A model generated the notes under the pieces. It did not search any database. It was not told where the DNA came from and saw nothing but the letters and a program-made list of their open reading frames with translations. A stretch of DNA of 64,000 nt, from the IMG/VR virus record IMGVR_UViG_3300023174_004581, positions 1-64,000 of that record; one strand, given 5' to 3'. The translations under genes and the position numbers were made by a program. Origin of the DNA: a virus. Positions 34,849-43,325 of the stretch are shown one piece after another (position 1 is the first letter of the stretch; every line of letters starts with the position of its first letter).

Positions 34849-35670
34849 ATGTACATAACACCAAAAATTACAGCATCTGATTCTGAATGGTTATCAGCAA
34901 AAAATACAGGTCTTGGAAATGTGATGTTCCAAATAGCATCATGTTATGGCTTAGCAAAAACAACAAATCGCATAGTTGTGTATAATAATCTTGTAAAATT
35001 CGCACATATGTTAAAAGAGCGTTTTGGATTTAATCACCTAAATACTATATTTAGAAAGTGTTTAACGATTGAGAATACGCCATTTCATCCTATTCACGAA
35101 CGAGATATTTGGGCTTATGATAAAGATCTAATTGTGTTTTTAACGTCCAATCGTGAATCTGTTGAATTATTTGGTTATCTTGAATGTATAGAATACTTCA
35201 ATATGTACAAACATGAAATTGTAGATATATTTTCACCTGACGATACTTCTCTTAATATTATTCGTAATACATATCCAATATTATTCCATAACAATTATAC
35301 AACAATATCTTTACATTTTCGTGGCAATGAATACATTAATCATTCTGTTATTGGTAAACCATGGGATTACAGTTTTTATAAACGAGCCACCGAGTATTTT
35401 AAAGAGAATGTTGAAAATCCAATCTTTCTTATATTTTCGGATGATATGGAAAGTATCGATTTTACATTTTTAGAAGGTTACCCTTATTTACGTATGGGCC
35501 ATACGGAAGATTACATTGATATGTGGTGTATATCATTATGTCATCATAATATAATGTCGAAATCAACATTTAGTTTTTGGGGGTCATATTTGAACAAACA
35601 TTCTGATGCTATCATTGTTTATGATAAAAACATGGAAAAACCTTACCACACGTTATTCACGCCAATTTAG
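34849..35670 (+). CDS. GT11-like alpha-1,2-fucosyltransferase
   Basis: 273 residues. NTGLGNVMFQIASCYGLAK at residues ~21-40 is the GT11 nucleotide-sugar motif; ISLHFRGNEYINH replaces the usual HxRRxDY, and MSKSTFSFWGSYL matches the NSTFSWW-type motif near the end. A divergent GT11 member: the second Arg of HxRRxD is replaced by Gly-Asn, which could change activity. Distinct from the fucosyltransferase half of the fusion at 29.6 kb. Confidence 0.78.
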   Translation: MYITPKITASDSEWLSAKNTGLGNVMFQIASCYGLAKTTNRIVVYNNLVKFAHMLKERFGFNHLNTIFRKCLTIENTPFHPIHERDIWAYDKDLIVFLTSNRESVELFGYLECIEYFNMYKHEIVDIFSPDDTSLNIIRNTYPILFHNNYTTISLHFRGNEYINHSVIGKPWDYSFYKRATEYFKENVENPIFLIFSDDMESIDFTFLEGYPYLRMGHTEDYIDMWCISLCHHNIMSKSTFSFWGSYLNKHSDAIIVYDKNMEKPYHTLFTPI

Positions 35671-35690
35671 TTTATACAAACATATGTATC

Positions 35691-35699
35691 GGTCTAAAT
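35691..35699 (+). promoter_or_regulatory. Putative late promoter motif GGTCTAAAT
   Basis: TCGGTCTAAAT, 36 bases before ATG 35736. Confidence 0.55.
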
Positions 35700-35735
35700 G
35701 GTATCTAATTATTTTACATATATCCATTGAACGGT

Positions 35736-37577
35736 ATGAGTTCCGAATTGTTCCCTAATTCACGTGTTTTTGGCGATCATAGCATAGTGTCATATGATAC
35801 TAAAGTACATCCTTTTAGAGAATATTTTGAAACATTGTATGAAACGAGCGATCTAGAACATCTCCACACACAATCAAGTGAATACAATTCATCAAGTTTG
35901 AGAGATATTGAAACAAATTTACATAAACAGTTTTATGCTGATATCAAGGCGAATATACATTTTAAGATATTGTATTGTAAGTTTGTTAAAGATATTTACA
36001 AGCATTTTTACCCTGATGAACAGTATATGATATATCAATCGTTTCCCAGCGTGCGATTCCAATTTATAAATAATACAGCTGTTCCACCCCATTATGATTC
36101 AGATGATATTGGTCGTCATCCCTTGGGCGAGCGTAATTTTCTTATTCCAATCACATCAATGTATGGCACAAATCGTCTTTTTATAGAATCTGAACCAGGA
36201 AAGGGCGATTATGAAGGCATAACAATGAATTATGGCAACTTGTTTGTGTTTAATGGAAATCGTTGTACACATTTTAATCAGATTAATGTTGAAACAACTC
36301 TACGAATTTCACTAGATTTTCGCATTATTCATCAGAAGGATTATATGGCATATATATCCAAATCACAGATAACATCGACAAATCCACGGGATCCTGAAAA
36401 ACTACGCACACCGACAAAAATGGTAATTGGCGGATATTATCAGTCTTGTATGAATTCAGATACGATTGAGGAAATGATACAATGGCATCACCAAAAAGAT
36501 ATGTTGCTTCAAACGAGGCCTAATTTTGATATATGTGAAGCAAACGCATGCTTTGATTATATGAAGGATGGTGTAAACTTTGTAACAGAGTATCAGCAGA
36601 CGACAAAATTGGAATCTATGATTTCAGAATTTATAGGTGTAAAACATGTGTTGATGACAACTAGTGGTAGCATGGCACTCGCAATGGCTCTCATGGGATG
36701 CGAGATAGGCACGGGCGACGATGTTATTGTGCCAGACTATACTATGATTGCAACAATAAACGCTGTAAAGATGGTAGGAGCAAATCCTATCATAACAGAT
36801 GTAGATCCACGTACAGGCACGCTTACACAAGAACTTATTGAACGTAATCGCACTCCTAACACTAAATGCGTGCTATTTGTGTCGTTAAACAATCGCCAAT
36901 TAGACCTACCGCAGATTAAAACATATTGTGAATCGAATGGATTAATATTAATTGAGGATGCAGCTCAATCATTGGGTGCTCGTGTGGACGGTAAGCATTT
37001 CGGAACCTTTGGTCGCGTTGGCTGTTTTTCATTAAGCACACCCAAAATTATTAGCACAGGACAAGGTGGCTTTGTTGTTACAAATGATAGTCAACTTGCA
37101 AATAAAATGTCAATGATTAAAAATTTTGGGAGAAAATGTGGCGGCGTAGATGTATTCGAACTATTTGGATTGAATATGAAATACACAGATATACAAGCTG
37201 TAATCGGCATAGAACAGATGAAGAAATTGCCTGAACGTATTTCGTTTATGCGTAATCTATATATACAATATTATAATCAACTTAAGGAAACAGAAGTTTT
37301 TATGATACCACCGTCAGGCAATAATTATTTGCCATGGTTTATTGATATATATACACCAAAAAGAGATGAACTTGCAGCATTTCTAAAGTTACATAATATA
37401 CAAACACGGCCAACATATCCTGAAATTCATAAAACACCTATGTATTTATCAAATAAAGAGTTTCCGACAGCATCATATATTTCGCAGAATGGGCTTTTTT
37501 TACCATCTCATACATTCGTGAGCGACGAGGAAGTAAAATATATTTGTAGATTAATACGCTGTTTTTTCCTAAAATGA
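35736..37577 (+). CDS. 2OG-Fe(II) oxygenase-like :: DegT/DnrJ aminotransferase fusion
   Basis: 613 residues from ATG 35736. Residues ~90-215 have HYDSDDIGRHPLGERNFLIPI and CTHFNQINVETTLRISLDFR, the HxD...H and Arg of phytanoyl-type 2-oxoglutarate oxygenases. Residues ~225-613 are a DegT/DnrJ/EryC1/StrS aminotransferase: LMTTSGSMALAMAL, DVIVPDYTMIATINA, LILIEDAAQSLGA, and CFSLSTPKIISTGQGG with the PLP Lys. Such aminotransferases make amino sugars (perosamine, viosamine). The fused oxygenase hints that the sugar, or a bound acceptor, is hydroxylated too; this is inference. Confidence 0.85.
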   Translation: MSSELFPNSRVFGDHSIVSYDTKVHPFREYFETLYETSDLEHLHTQSSEYNSSSLRDIETNLHKQFYADIKANIHFKILYCKFVKDIYKHFYPDEQYMIYQSFPSVRFQFINNTAVPPHYDSDDIGRHPLGERNFLIPITSMYGTNRLFIESEPGKGDYEGITMNYGNLFVFNGNRCTHFNQINVETTLRISLDFRIIHQKDYMAYISKSQITSTNPRDPEKLRTPTKMVIGGYYQSCMNSDTIEEMIQWHHQKDMLLQTRPNFDICEANACFDYMKDGVNFVTEYQQTTKLESMISEFIGVKHVLMTTSGSMALAMALMGCEIGTGDDVIVPDYTMIATINAVKMVGANPIITDVDPRTGTLTQELIERNRTPNTKCVLFVSLNNRQLDLPQIKTYCESNGLILIEDAAQSLGARVDGKHFGTFGRVGCFSLSTPKIISTGQGGFVVTNDSQLANKMSMIKNFGRKCGGVDVFELFGLNMKYTDIQAVIGIEQMKKLPERISFMRNLYIQYYNQLKETEVFMIPPSGNNYLPWFIDIYTPKRDELAAFLKLHNIQTRPTYPEIHKTPMYLSNKEFPTASYISQNGLFLPSHTFVSDEEVKYICRLIRCFFLK

Positions 37578-38145
37578 AACGATGTATAATTTCTTATATA
37601 ACATAATAATATTATTTTATATATCCGATTCCAAAAATAGTGGTTTTTTTACGCCCTAAATTTTCTCCATTATTTTTGTGCCCTAATTTCTATTATAATA
37701 CTTTAATTATTTTTGTGCCCTAATTTTTTCTCCAAAAAAACGCTAAAAAACGCAAAAAATCTCCAAAAAATGCTAAATTTTCTCGCATTTCGCCGGATTT
37801 TCTCCCATTTTTCTCTGAAATATCTCCAAATCATTAATCTATAGATTAATGATTTGGAGATATTTCAGAGAAAAATGGGAGAAAATCCGGCGAAAACGAG
37901 GAATTTTGGGGAATTTCGAGAAAAAATAGAGAAATTTAGCATTTTTTTTGGAGAAAAATTAGGGCACAAAAAATAATTAAAGTATTATAACAGAATTAGG
38001 GCACAAAAATATCGGAGAAAATTAGCAAAATGTATTGAGAAAAATAATTAATAAATATAACAATACACTAACATTTACAACTTTTCATTTAAAACGCCGA
38101 TTAAGAAGTTCTAAATTAAAAAAATTAGCTTTGAAGCCAGTAAAA
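37578..38145. repeat. AT-rich intergenic region with a nested inverted repeat
   Basis: No gene is seen in these 568 bases. The interior (about 37650-38026) is an inverted repeat. Outer arms carry tttttgtgccctaattt twice on the left and its complement ttagggcacaaaaa twice on the right, with a few mismatches and small insertions. The centre is a perfect palindrome reported separately. The strand folds into one very long hairpin. Function unknown: a mobile-element remnant, a replication or recombination site, or a transcript-end hairpin. Confidence 0.85.
37788..37895. repeat. Perfect 108-bp palindrome, no spacer
   Basis: Left arm 37788-37841 is the exact reverse complement of right arm 37842-37895 (54 bp each), with the axis between 37841 and 37842 inside ctatag. 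Checked base by base; the first mismatch is at 37787/37896. It would extrude as a cruciform or fold as a hairpin with no loop. Confidence 0.97.
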
Positions 38146-39189
38146 TCAACAATTTATATAAGATATAATATTTTGTAATTTATCGCAACATTTAGTATCA
38201 CGACTGTGTCGTTTTAATTGTAATGCTGTTTTATATTCATTATTACAAACATTACATTTATAAATAATTATATTTTTATGTTCATTTAGTGTATTTAAAG
38301 TCGATAAACGTTTTTGTATACTTTTTTTAAATCGTTCTTTTTCTTCCGATGATAAAATACCATTTTCGTTATCTGTATGGTATTTTGTAGTTTGATGTCG
38401 TTTTAGTTTTCCGCTTGTTTTGAATTCACACTCACATAGTTCACATTTAAATATCTTTGGAATTTGATTTTCTTTTTTTTTTTGAATTGTTTCCAAACGT
38501 TTTATTGTTATTTGTTTCATTTTTTCTTTACCTTCATCGGTATTATAAAATGCCTTTTTGGTTTCACGCATCATTTGTATTGATTTTTTACCTTCCTCAG
38601 TTTTATTTCTTAATATAAGACATTCGCTGTGCTTTTGTTTGAGTATTGCACCTTCTGGTGTGTTTAGAAATTCTATCTTTGCTTCACTTTCCTCTTTTCG
38701 TTTTTTTTGCCCTTCCTCAGAGTTCCAGAAATTGTTTATTTTTTCACTATGACTTTTTTTCCACTCGTTGCCAAGTTCACTATTCAACATATCTGCGCGA
38801 GCATCAGACATTTGTTTTCGCTTTGCTGGGTCTGCAAAGCGTTTTTTTTGTGCCTCAGAATTCTTTTTATTAAGTTCTTCACATGATTTCTTACGTGGCC
38901 CTTGCCCCCCTCTTGTATAATTTAATCCATGCGGATGTAAACTATTATGTTTTTCAATTTCTGATATTTCTAATTCATCCAATCGGTCGTTTTCGCACTC
39001 ATGTAATACTTCTATTTTGAAATTTTGAATCCCCAATACACGCATTGAGTCGACGATAGGTCTGTTTTGTTTAGGGTCTTTTGTATTTTTAATATGATCT
39101 TTCCACCTTTCCTGAATATTCTTTTTCTTAGTTTGACCTATATAAACTTTTTCATTTATAGTATTTGTAATTATATAAATGAAACCCAT
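38146..39189 (-). CDS. GIY-YIG endonuclease with NUMOD-like repeats and C2H2 fingers
   Basis: 347 residues, AT-rich. GIY-YIG domain at residues 1-~95: MGFIYIITNTINEKVYIGQT, then ERWKDH (Arg) and LNYTRGGQG. The middle (~100-250) is a run of NUMOD-type helices (EEGKKSIQMMRETKKAF and similar). The C-terminus has two C2H2-like fingers, FKCELCECEFKTSGKLKRH and YKCNVCNNEYKTALQLKRH. GIY-YIG::NUMOD proteins are typical homing or seg-like nucleases that spread themselves. It sits beside the palindrome. The early promoter and intact frame suggest it is active. Confidence 0.9.
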   Translation of the reverse strand: MGFIYIITNTINEKVYIGQTKKKNIQERWKDHIKNTKDPKQNRPIVDSMRVLGIQNFKIEVLHECENDRLDELEISEIEKHNSLHPHGLNYTRGGQGPRKKSCEELNKKNSEAQKKRFADPAKRKQMSDARADMLNSELGNEWKKSHSEKINNFWNSEEGQKKRKEESEAKIEFLNTPEGAILKQKHSECLILRNKTEEGKKSIQMMRETKKAFYNTDEGKEKMKQITIKRLETIQKKKENQIPKIFKCELCECEFKTSGKLKRHQTTKYHTDNENGILSSEEKERFKKSIQKRLSTLNTLNEHKNIIIYKCNVCNNEYKTALQLKRHSRDTKCCDKLQNIISYINC

Positions 39190-39219
39190 TTACTATCAAC
39201 GAACATTAATTACGAATAT

Positions 39220-39227
39220 TCAATTTT
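39220..39227 (-). promoter_or_regulatory. Early promoter motif AAAATTGA
   Basis: Exact octamer on the minus strand, 30 bases before the GIY-YIG ATG at 39189. Confidence 0.7.
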
Positions 39228-39268
39228 CTAATAATAATATGGTTCAATAAGAATAATAATATGCCGTT

Positions 39269-39871
39269 TTACGCACGACGTGTCTTGTTACGGTTCTTGC
39301 GATTCTTACGCGTCTTAGGACTCTTCTCTAAAGGAAACATGCGATTCACCATCGCAGCTGCATTCTTATAATACTGGACATTAGCAGCATTCTCCGGAAA
39401 TGCTAATTTCTTGCCTGTAATAGTCGTCTTCATCTTGGGCTTCGCACCACGTTTTAATAATAGACTCTTTATTCCTTTGAATACAGCAATCGCCTCTGGC
39501 GTATTGGAACGTACAATCAGCACATCGGCTAGCCCGCGCGGAGTCTTCTTGGCGAATTCGGGATCCAATGTTGCACCGCTTAGTGTCTCCATATCGATTC
39601 CAAATGTCAAGGTCTCCTCTACAATCTCAGGTTCACCAGTTAATACAGCCGCATGGAGTAGCGTCAATCCTTGAAACTGGCTACCATCCATTGGGTGTAT
39701 GTATTGCTTTAAAAATGGTGCTATACCCGCATAACCCATTTTCTCAATATCATTCGCTATCTTGTACAAAGCTCGCTTGGCGATTCTTACTTCGTCCACA
39801 GTACCGAACGCAACAGCATCCATTAGGTTTTTCATTACCTCCGCGGGTGTGCTCTTCATAGCATTGGCCAT
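39269..39871 (-). CDS. Ankyrin-like protein with basic C-terminal tail
   Basis: 200 residues. One clear ankyrin unit, GLTLLHAAVLTGEPEIVEETL, then a second weaker one around TPRGLADVLIVR/FKGIKSLLLKRGAK. The C-terminus is EKSPKTRKNRKNRNKTRRA, the basic tail type of this window (here without GG). Ankyrin proteins mediate protein binding; partner unknown. It starts 6 bases after the stop of the next tagged gene upstream, so the two may share a transcript. Confidence 0.75.
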   Translation of the reverse strand: MANAMKSTPAEVMKNLMDAVAFGTVDEVRIAKRALYKIANDIEKMGYAGIAPFLKQYIHPMDGSQFQGLTLLHAAVLTGEPEIVEETLTFGIDMETLSGATLDPEFAKKTPRGLADVLIVRSNTPEAIAVFKGIKSLLLKRGAKPKMKTTITGKKLAFPENAANVQYYKNAAAMVNRMFPLEKSPKTRKNRKNRNKTRRA

Positions 39872-39877
39872 ATCTAT

Positions 39878-40405
39878 CTAATTGTTTTTAGAATAAAAAC
39901 GCCGTAAAGTTTTAGTTTTTCTGCTACGTGTATGATTCTTGCGACTCTTACGTGCCCCGCCCTTTTTGTTCTTTCCTTGGGCTTCAAGCGCCTTCACAAC
40001 TACATTAATATCCATATGTGTAAGTTCAGGTATGGGTACTGCATTTCCGTATCCGTCAACATTCGGATCGTCATATACACCAGTTAATGCCTTTACAACC
40101 GCCAATAACACCGACTTTGCAGTATCGTCAGATAACGTAGCAATATAGGGACGCACATCTTTGCTAGATATGTTCATCACTTTATTGTGATAGGCTTTCC
40201 ATTCAGGTTTCATTTTGCCGTCTTTATTGTATTGATTGTATCCATTTCCGGGCATATTGGGTAAATATTCAGGCGTGACCTCTTCTAACGCTGTATGTAT
40301 CCATCCGCTGCTAATTTTGCCCGATATTTCTAACAATAGTTCCTTAGCTTTCGCTGGAGCGACTTCACGTGCAATATCATTGAATCGTTTTTCGTTATTT
40401 GACAT
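39878..40405 (-). CDS. Orphan protein with GG-basic C-terminal tail
   Basis: 175 residues. Body is helical (AREVAPAKAKELLLEISG, NVVVKALEAQG) with an extended middle. The tail is KKGGARKSRKNHTRSRKTKTLRRF. Late-type element upstream. Precedes the tagged ankyrin gene by 6 bases. No recognised domain. Confidence 0.7.
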   Translation of the reverse strand: MSNNEKRFNDIAREVAPAKAKELLLEISGKISSGWIHTALEEVTPEYLPNMPGNGYNQYNKDGKMKPEWKAYHNKVMNISSKDVRPYIATLSDDTAKSVLLAVVKALTGVYDDPNVDGYGNAVPIPELTHMDINVVVKALEAQGKNKKGGARKSRKNHTRSRKTKTLRRFYSKNN

Positions 40406-40423
40406 CTCTACTAGACCGCATTA

Positions 40424-40432
40424 TTTTAGACC
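40424..40432 (-). promoter_or_regulatory. Putative late promoter motif GGTCTAAAA
   Basis: Minus-strand GGTCTAAAA, 18 bases before ATG 40405, with a second GGTCTAG at 40412-40418 closer in. Confidence 0.5.
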
Positions 40433-40538
40433 CGCACAGCGGTATAAAAGGGTTGGCCTCTTAATGTAGAATAATTAGAAAGTCTATAAGATATTTGTGT
40501 GGCTGATATGGGGGTGATGTGCGAATAAAAAAGTTGTA

Positions 40539-40632
40539 TGGTCGGTGCGGGTCTCGATCCCGCGACTTCCTCCTACCTAAGCATACGTACAAGCGTATAA
40601 GAGAGGGATTCTACCAACTGAAATAACCGACC
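40539..40632 (-). tRNA. tRNA-Ile (TAT) with a 21-nt intron
   Basis: 94 nt. Acceptor GGTCGGT pairs with ACCGACC (7 bp), discriminator A; T arm GCGGG ATCGAGA CCCGC; anticodon stem CCTCT/GGAGG (one G-U). The loop reads CTTATA, giving anticodon TAT, then an apparent intron at 40575-40595 after position 37, the eukaryotic site. Anticodon and intron can pair (ATACG with CGTAT), the structure eukaryotic tRNA splicing endonuclease recognises. It reads AUA. The D arm is weak (one U-U mismatch). Confidence 0.85.
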
Positions 40633-40839
40633 AACATGGGCTTTATTATATAAAAAGGCTATCAATTTTTATTAATCGGCCACTTTTGTAATGTATTTTT
40701 GATATACTACAAAATTAACCCTAATAACTTAAGCATATCCTAGTTAAACAATATATGTCGAACTTTGCTGTCTTAAATGACATAATTATAACACCTGTAG
40801 ATATTTACAAGATACACATAAAAAGGCGTGATCCTATAG
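40633..40839. other. Intergenic region with early motif, no gene
   Basis: Apart from the early octamer at 40662-40669, this AT-rich stretch shows no ORF, RNA gene or strong repeat. It contains the 5' flank of the gene at 40840. Confidence 0.6.
40662..40669 (-). promoter_or_regulatory. Early promoter motif AAAATTGA before tRNA-Ile
   Basis: Exact octamer on the minus strand, 29 bases before the tRNA 5' end at 40632, the same spacing as at protein genes. No minus-strand protein gene starts here, so a tRNA promoter is the simplest reading. Confidence 0.55.
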
Positions 40840-41502
40840 ATGGACATTGTCATAAAAGAATTACTTGCTCCCCGAACGAGTCCGTATCCATTTGAATTAT
40901 CTGATTTTCCCTTTGAAGGAGCAGTATATAAAGTTATGGGAAAACCAGGAATGCTCACAGCCAATATGATGCATGTGCCGGCAAAAGTTGCTGATCTCCT
41001 ACCTCAGTTATTGAAGCTTTATAAAGCAGGTAGTATTTGTTTGGGAAATAGATGCGGTGATAATGCGAATTTTATTATTGCCGAATTTAGAAAAAAAAGG
41101 TATTCGGTTCGTAAAATACTTGTTTCAGGTTGGCATAGTTTTTCCAGAGAGGAAACACATGCTATTCAAGAACAAAGATCAGAATTATTTGGTTTTATTG
41201 GTATGACCATGTTTACAACATATCACGCGTTCCCCTTATTTTACTTCCCTGATATAGATTTGTATATCGCCGTTGAAACAACTATTCGCGCTACAGGGCC
41301 TCAATTTATTATTGGCAAAACAGAAGCTGATATAGTAGATTTTATTGTAAATCGATATTTGGTTAAGAATATTGCTATTACAGAAGATATTGTAAAAGGC
41401 TGGAATGAAATTATACCATGGCATGGTGGTACTCAAAAGAGATCGAAAACTAGAAAAATGCGATCCAAATCAAGACTACGTAAAAGACGTAATTTAGACT
41501 AA
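40840..41502 (+). CDS. Orphan protein with GG-basic C-terminal tail
   Basis: 220 residues. Body has ICLGNRCGDNANFIIAEF, GWHSFSREETHA, TYHAFPLFYFPDIDLYIAVETT: the order Cys, His, Asp would suit a papain- or transglutaminase-like fold, but I cannot confirm it. The tail HGGTQKRSKTRKMRSKSRLR ends in KRRNLD. The gene lies in the AT-rich cluster of tagged orphans. Confidence 0.65.
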   Translation: MDIVIKELLAPRTSPYPFELSDFPFEGAVYKVMGKPGMLTANMMHVPAKVADLLPQLLKLYKAGSICLGNRCGDNANFIIAEFRKKRYSVRKILVSGWHSFSREETHAIQEQRSELFGFIGMTMFTTYHAFPLFYFPDIDLYIAVETTIRATGPQFIIGKTEADIVDFIVNRYLVKNIAITEDIVKGWNEIIPWHGGTQKRSKTRKMRSKSRLRKRRNLD

Positions 41503-41573
41503 CGGGGATTTTAGACCTAGAGCCATCACCTTTACATTATAAATTAACGTATTATTATAGACCCTAATAGAGT

Positions 41574-42833
41574 ATGTCTGACTACGAGGTTGCTGTTTAT
41601 TATGTCCCGGCGAATGCGGACATTACTACTTCAGCGTACAACGTTTATAAACGTCTGATGAAATACAAAACATTTGATGTTCGTGCCTTGGGTGCACAAT
41701 TCGAAACATATATGGGTGCCAAAGACTCGCTTAAGGATATCCGTTTTGATTTTCACGAACCTTTAGGACTTGATGCGCATGTATATATCGCTTCAAATAA
41801 AACTGCGTTTAACAATGCTATAATAAGAGCAACATTCAGTCGATTTCCGCATATATTTCGAGCCGACCGAATCATGGCGGAACGAAATGACAAAGACTCC
41901 ATTAGTTTTGTATATAGAGATGATTATGAAGATTTGCCTGGAAAAGGTCCCATTAAAATACATTTACAGGTCAAGCATGAATACATCTTACATTGTATAC
42001 TACAACTTGCCTCTCTTTGTGATGGTTTTTCAACTCATCCCGTAATGAAACGTTATCGTTTGGAATGGAAGGTAAATCTGTTAAACCGTTCAAGTTATTC
42101 GTACGGAATTCACGGTTTTCCGCATCATGATATTGGATTAAGAGAGGTTAACGGGGGTGTTGCGGGAACTTTTGTTATTTACGCTTCATCGAACGCGGAT
42201 ATTACAACTTTACTTCTGAAAGAGTTGTTGCGTGTATTTCACAATCAAGAAATGGGATTAATGGACGTTCGGTCAACAGAATCATTAACACCAGGACACA
42301 TTCGCCTGAATAGTATTATTAGTTATGCACACACAGACCGAAATACAACGATGCGTGTTTTGCGAGGAAATGTTTTAGAATTTCCAGGTGTTTCTCGCAC
42401 ACTACCTCCGTGGCTAGCCGCTATGGCAGCAGAATGTACATCTGCGAAAAAAGACGCATTAAACGCTGAATCGCAATTGTACCTCGGTATGAATATATGC
42501 AACGAGGAAGATAGTGGAATTAATTACCAAACAAAGTGTAATACACCGCCCCGCACGTCCGAACAGATATATTGCTATATACCGGAACATACACTCAATC
42601 CCCGCACGGTGTCCGAAGGAGCGTCGGCAGGAGCAGGGAAGGCTGCTGGAGTGCCTGGAGGAGCGCGCGTAGGGGTGGTTAAAGCGGTGTCTGAAGTAGC
42701 TGCAGAAGAAGCGGTTGAAATGGCGGTTGAAGCGGTAGCAGCAGTGCTAGGTGGATATAGAAAAACCAAGTCGCGCATAAGGCGAAGGCGAAACAACCGT
42801 AGCAGACGGTCAAGAAAACACCATAGATTATAA
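41574..42833 (+). CDS. Orphan protein with Ala/Val/Glu linker and GG-basic tail
   Basis: 419 residues. The body (1-~345) has internal similarity: YVPANADITTSAYNVYKRLM near the start and YASSNADITTLLLKELLRVF near residue 205, both NADITT followed by a helix, so the body may be a duplicated module. A low-complexity linker (VSEVAAEEAVEMAVEAVAAV) leads to GGYRKTKSRIRRRRNNRSRR. Function unknown. Confidence 0.7.
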   Translation: MSDYEVAVYYVPANADITTSAYNVYKRLMKYKTFDVRALGAQFETYMGAKDSLKDIRFDFHEPLGLDAHVYIASNKTAFNNAIIRATFSRFPHIFRADRIMAERNDKDSISFVYRDDYEDLPGKGPIKIHLQVKHEYILHCILQLASLCDGFSTHPVMKRYRLEWKVNLLNRSSYSYGIHGFPHHDIGLREVNGGVAGTFVIYASSNADITTLLLKELLRVFHNQEMGLMDVRSTESLTPGHIRLNSIISYAHTDRNTTMRVLRGNVLEFPGVSRTLPPWLAAMAAECTSAKKDALNAESQLYLGMNICNEEDSGINYQTKCNTPPRTSEQIYCYIPEHTLNPRTVSEGASAGAGKAAGVPGGARVGVVKAVSEVAAEEAVEMAVEAVAAVLGGYRKTKSRIRRRRNNRSRRSRKHHRL

Positions 42834-42858
42834 GTAAGTTGGATAGGTTTTTAATATG

Positions 42859-42889
42859 TATCGTAAACAGAATATTTATGCTTACGATA
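42859..42889. terminator. 3' hairpin between convergent genes
   Basis: tatcgtaa (42859-42866) pairs with ttacgata (42882-42889). It lies between the ends of the 41574 and 42970 genes. Its left part (atatgtatcgtaaacag) matches the end of repeats A and B. Confidence 0.55.
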
Positions 42890-42969
42890 TTGCCTAATCA
42901 CAAAGGTCTCGTGGCTCCATAGTCAACAATACTGAAACACTCGAATTGGATATAGGCTATTCCCCTATA

Positions 42970-43293
42970 CTATAACCGAATCACCCTAAATTTATTGGCT
43001 GCCTCACTAAAATAACGTGTATGAAACACCCACATCTCTCCCATGTAAAGAATCACAATATTTGGTTCTGTACATACATTATGCTGCATATAGGTGTGGA
43101 TTCGTCGCTTTAGGGTTTCTTTACCTGCACCACTTTTCCGAGACCAGTCACTTACACCTTCGATAGCAAACCAAACATCAGTGAATCCACCGGTTTCAAT
43201 GTCATAATGTTTGGCTGTCTCTGGATAAACATATGTATCGACGAAGTCAGTCGTTCCAAGCGATAATTGATTCGTTCTACAACAATTACCCAT
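42970..43293 (-). CDS. Probable myristoylated and palmitoylated small protein
   Basis: 107 residues from ATG 43293, starting MGNCCRTNQ: Gly2 for myristate plus two Cys for palmitate, the layout of membrane-attached signalling proteins. The body holds FVDTYVYPETAKHYD, WFAIEGVSDWSRKSG and IVILYMGEMWVFHTRYF. No enzyme motif. The upstream in-frame start at 43329 lies inside the promoter motif. Early class. Confidence 0.7.
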   Translation of the reverse strand: MGNCCRTNQLSLGTTDFVDTYVYPETAKHYDIETGGFTDVWFAIEGVSDWSRKSGAGKETLKRRIHTYMQHNVCTEPNIVILYMGEMWVFHTRYFSEAANKFRVIRL

Positions 43294-43325
43294 TTTGTAG
43301 ATACACAAACCATTTTTGAATAGTA

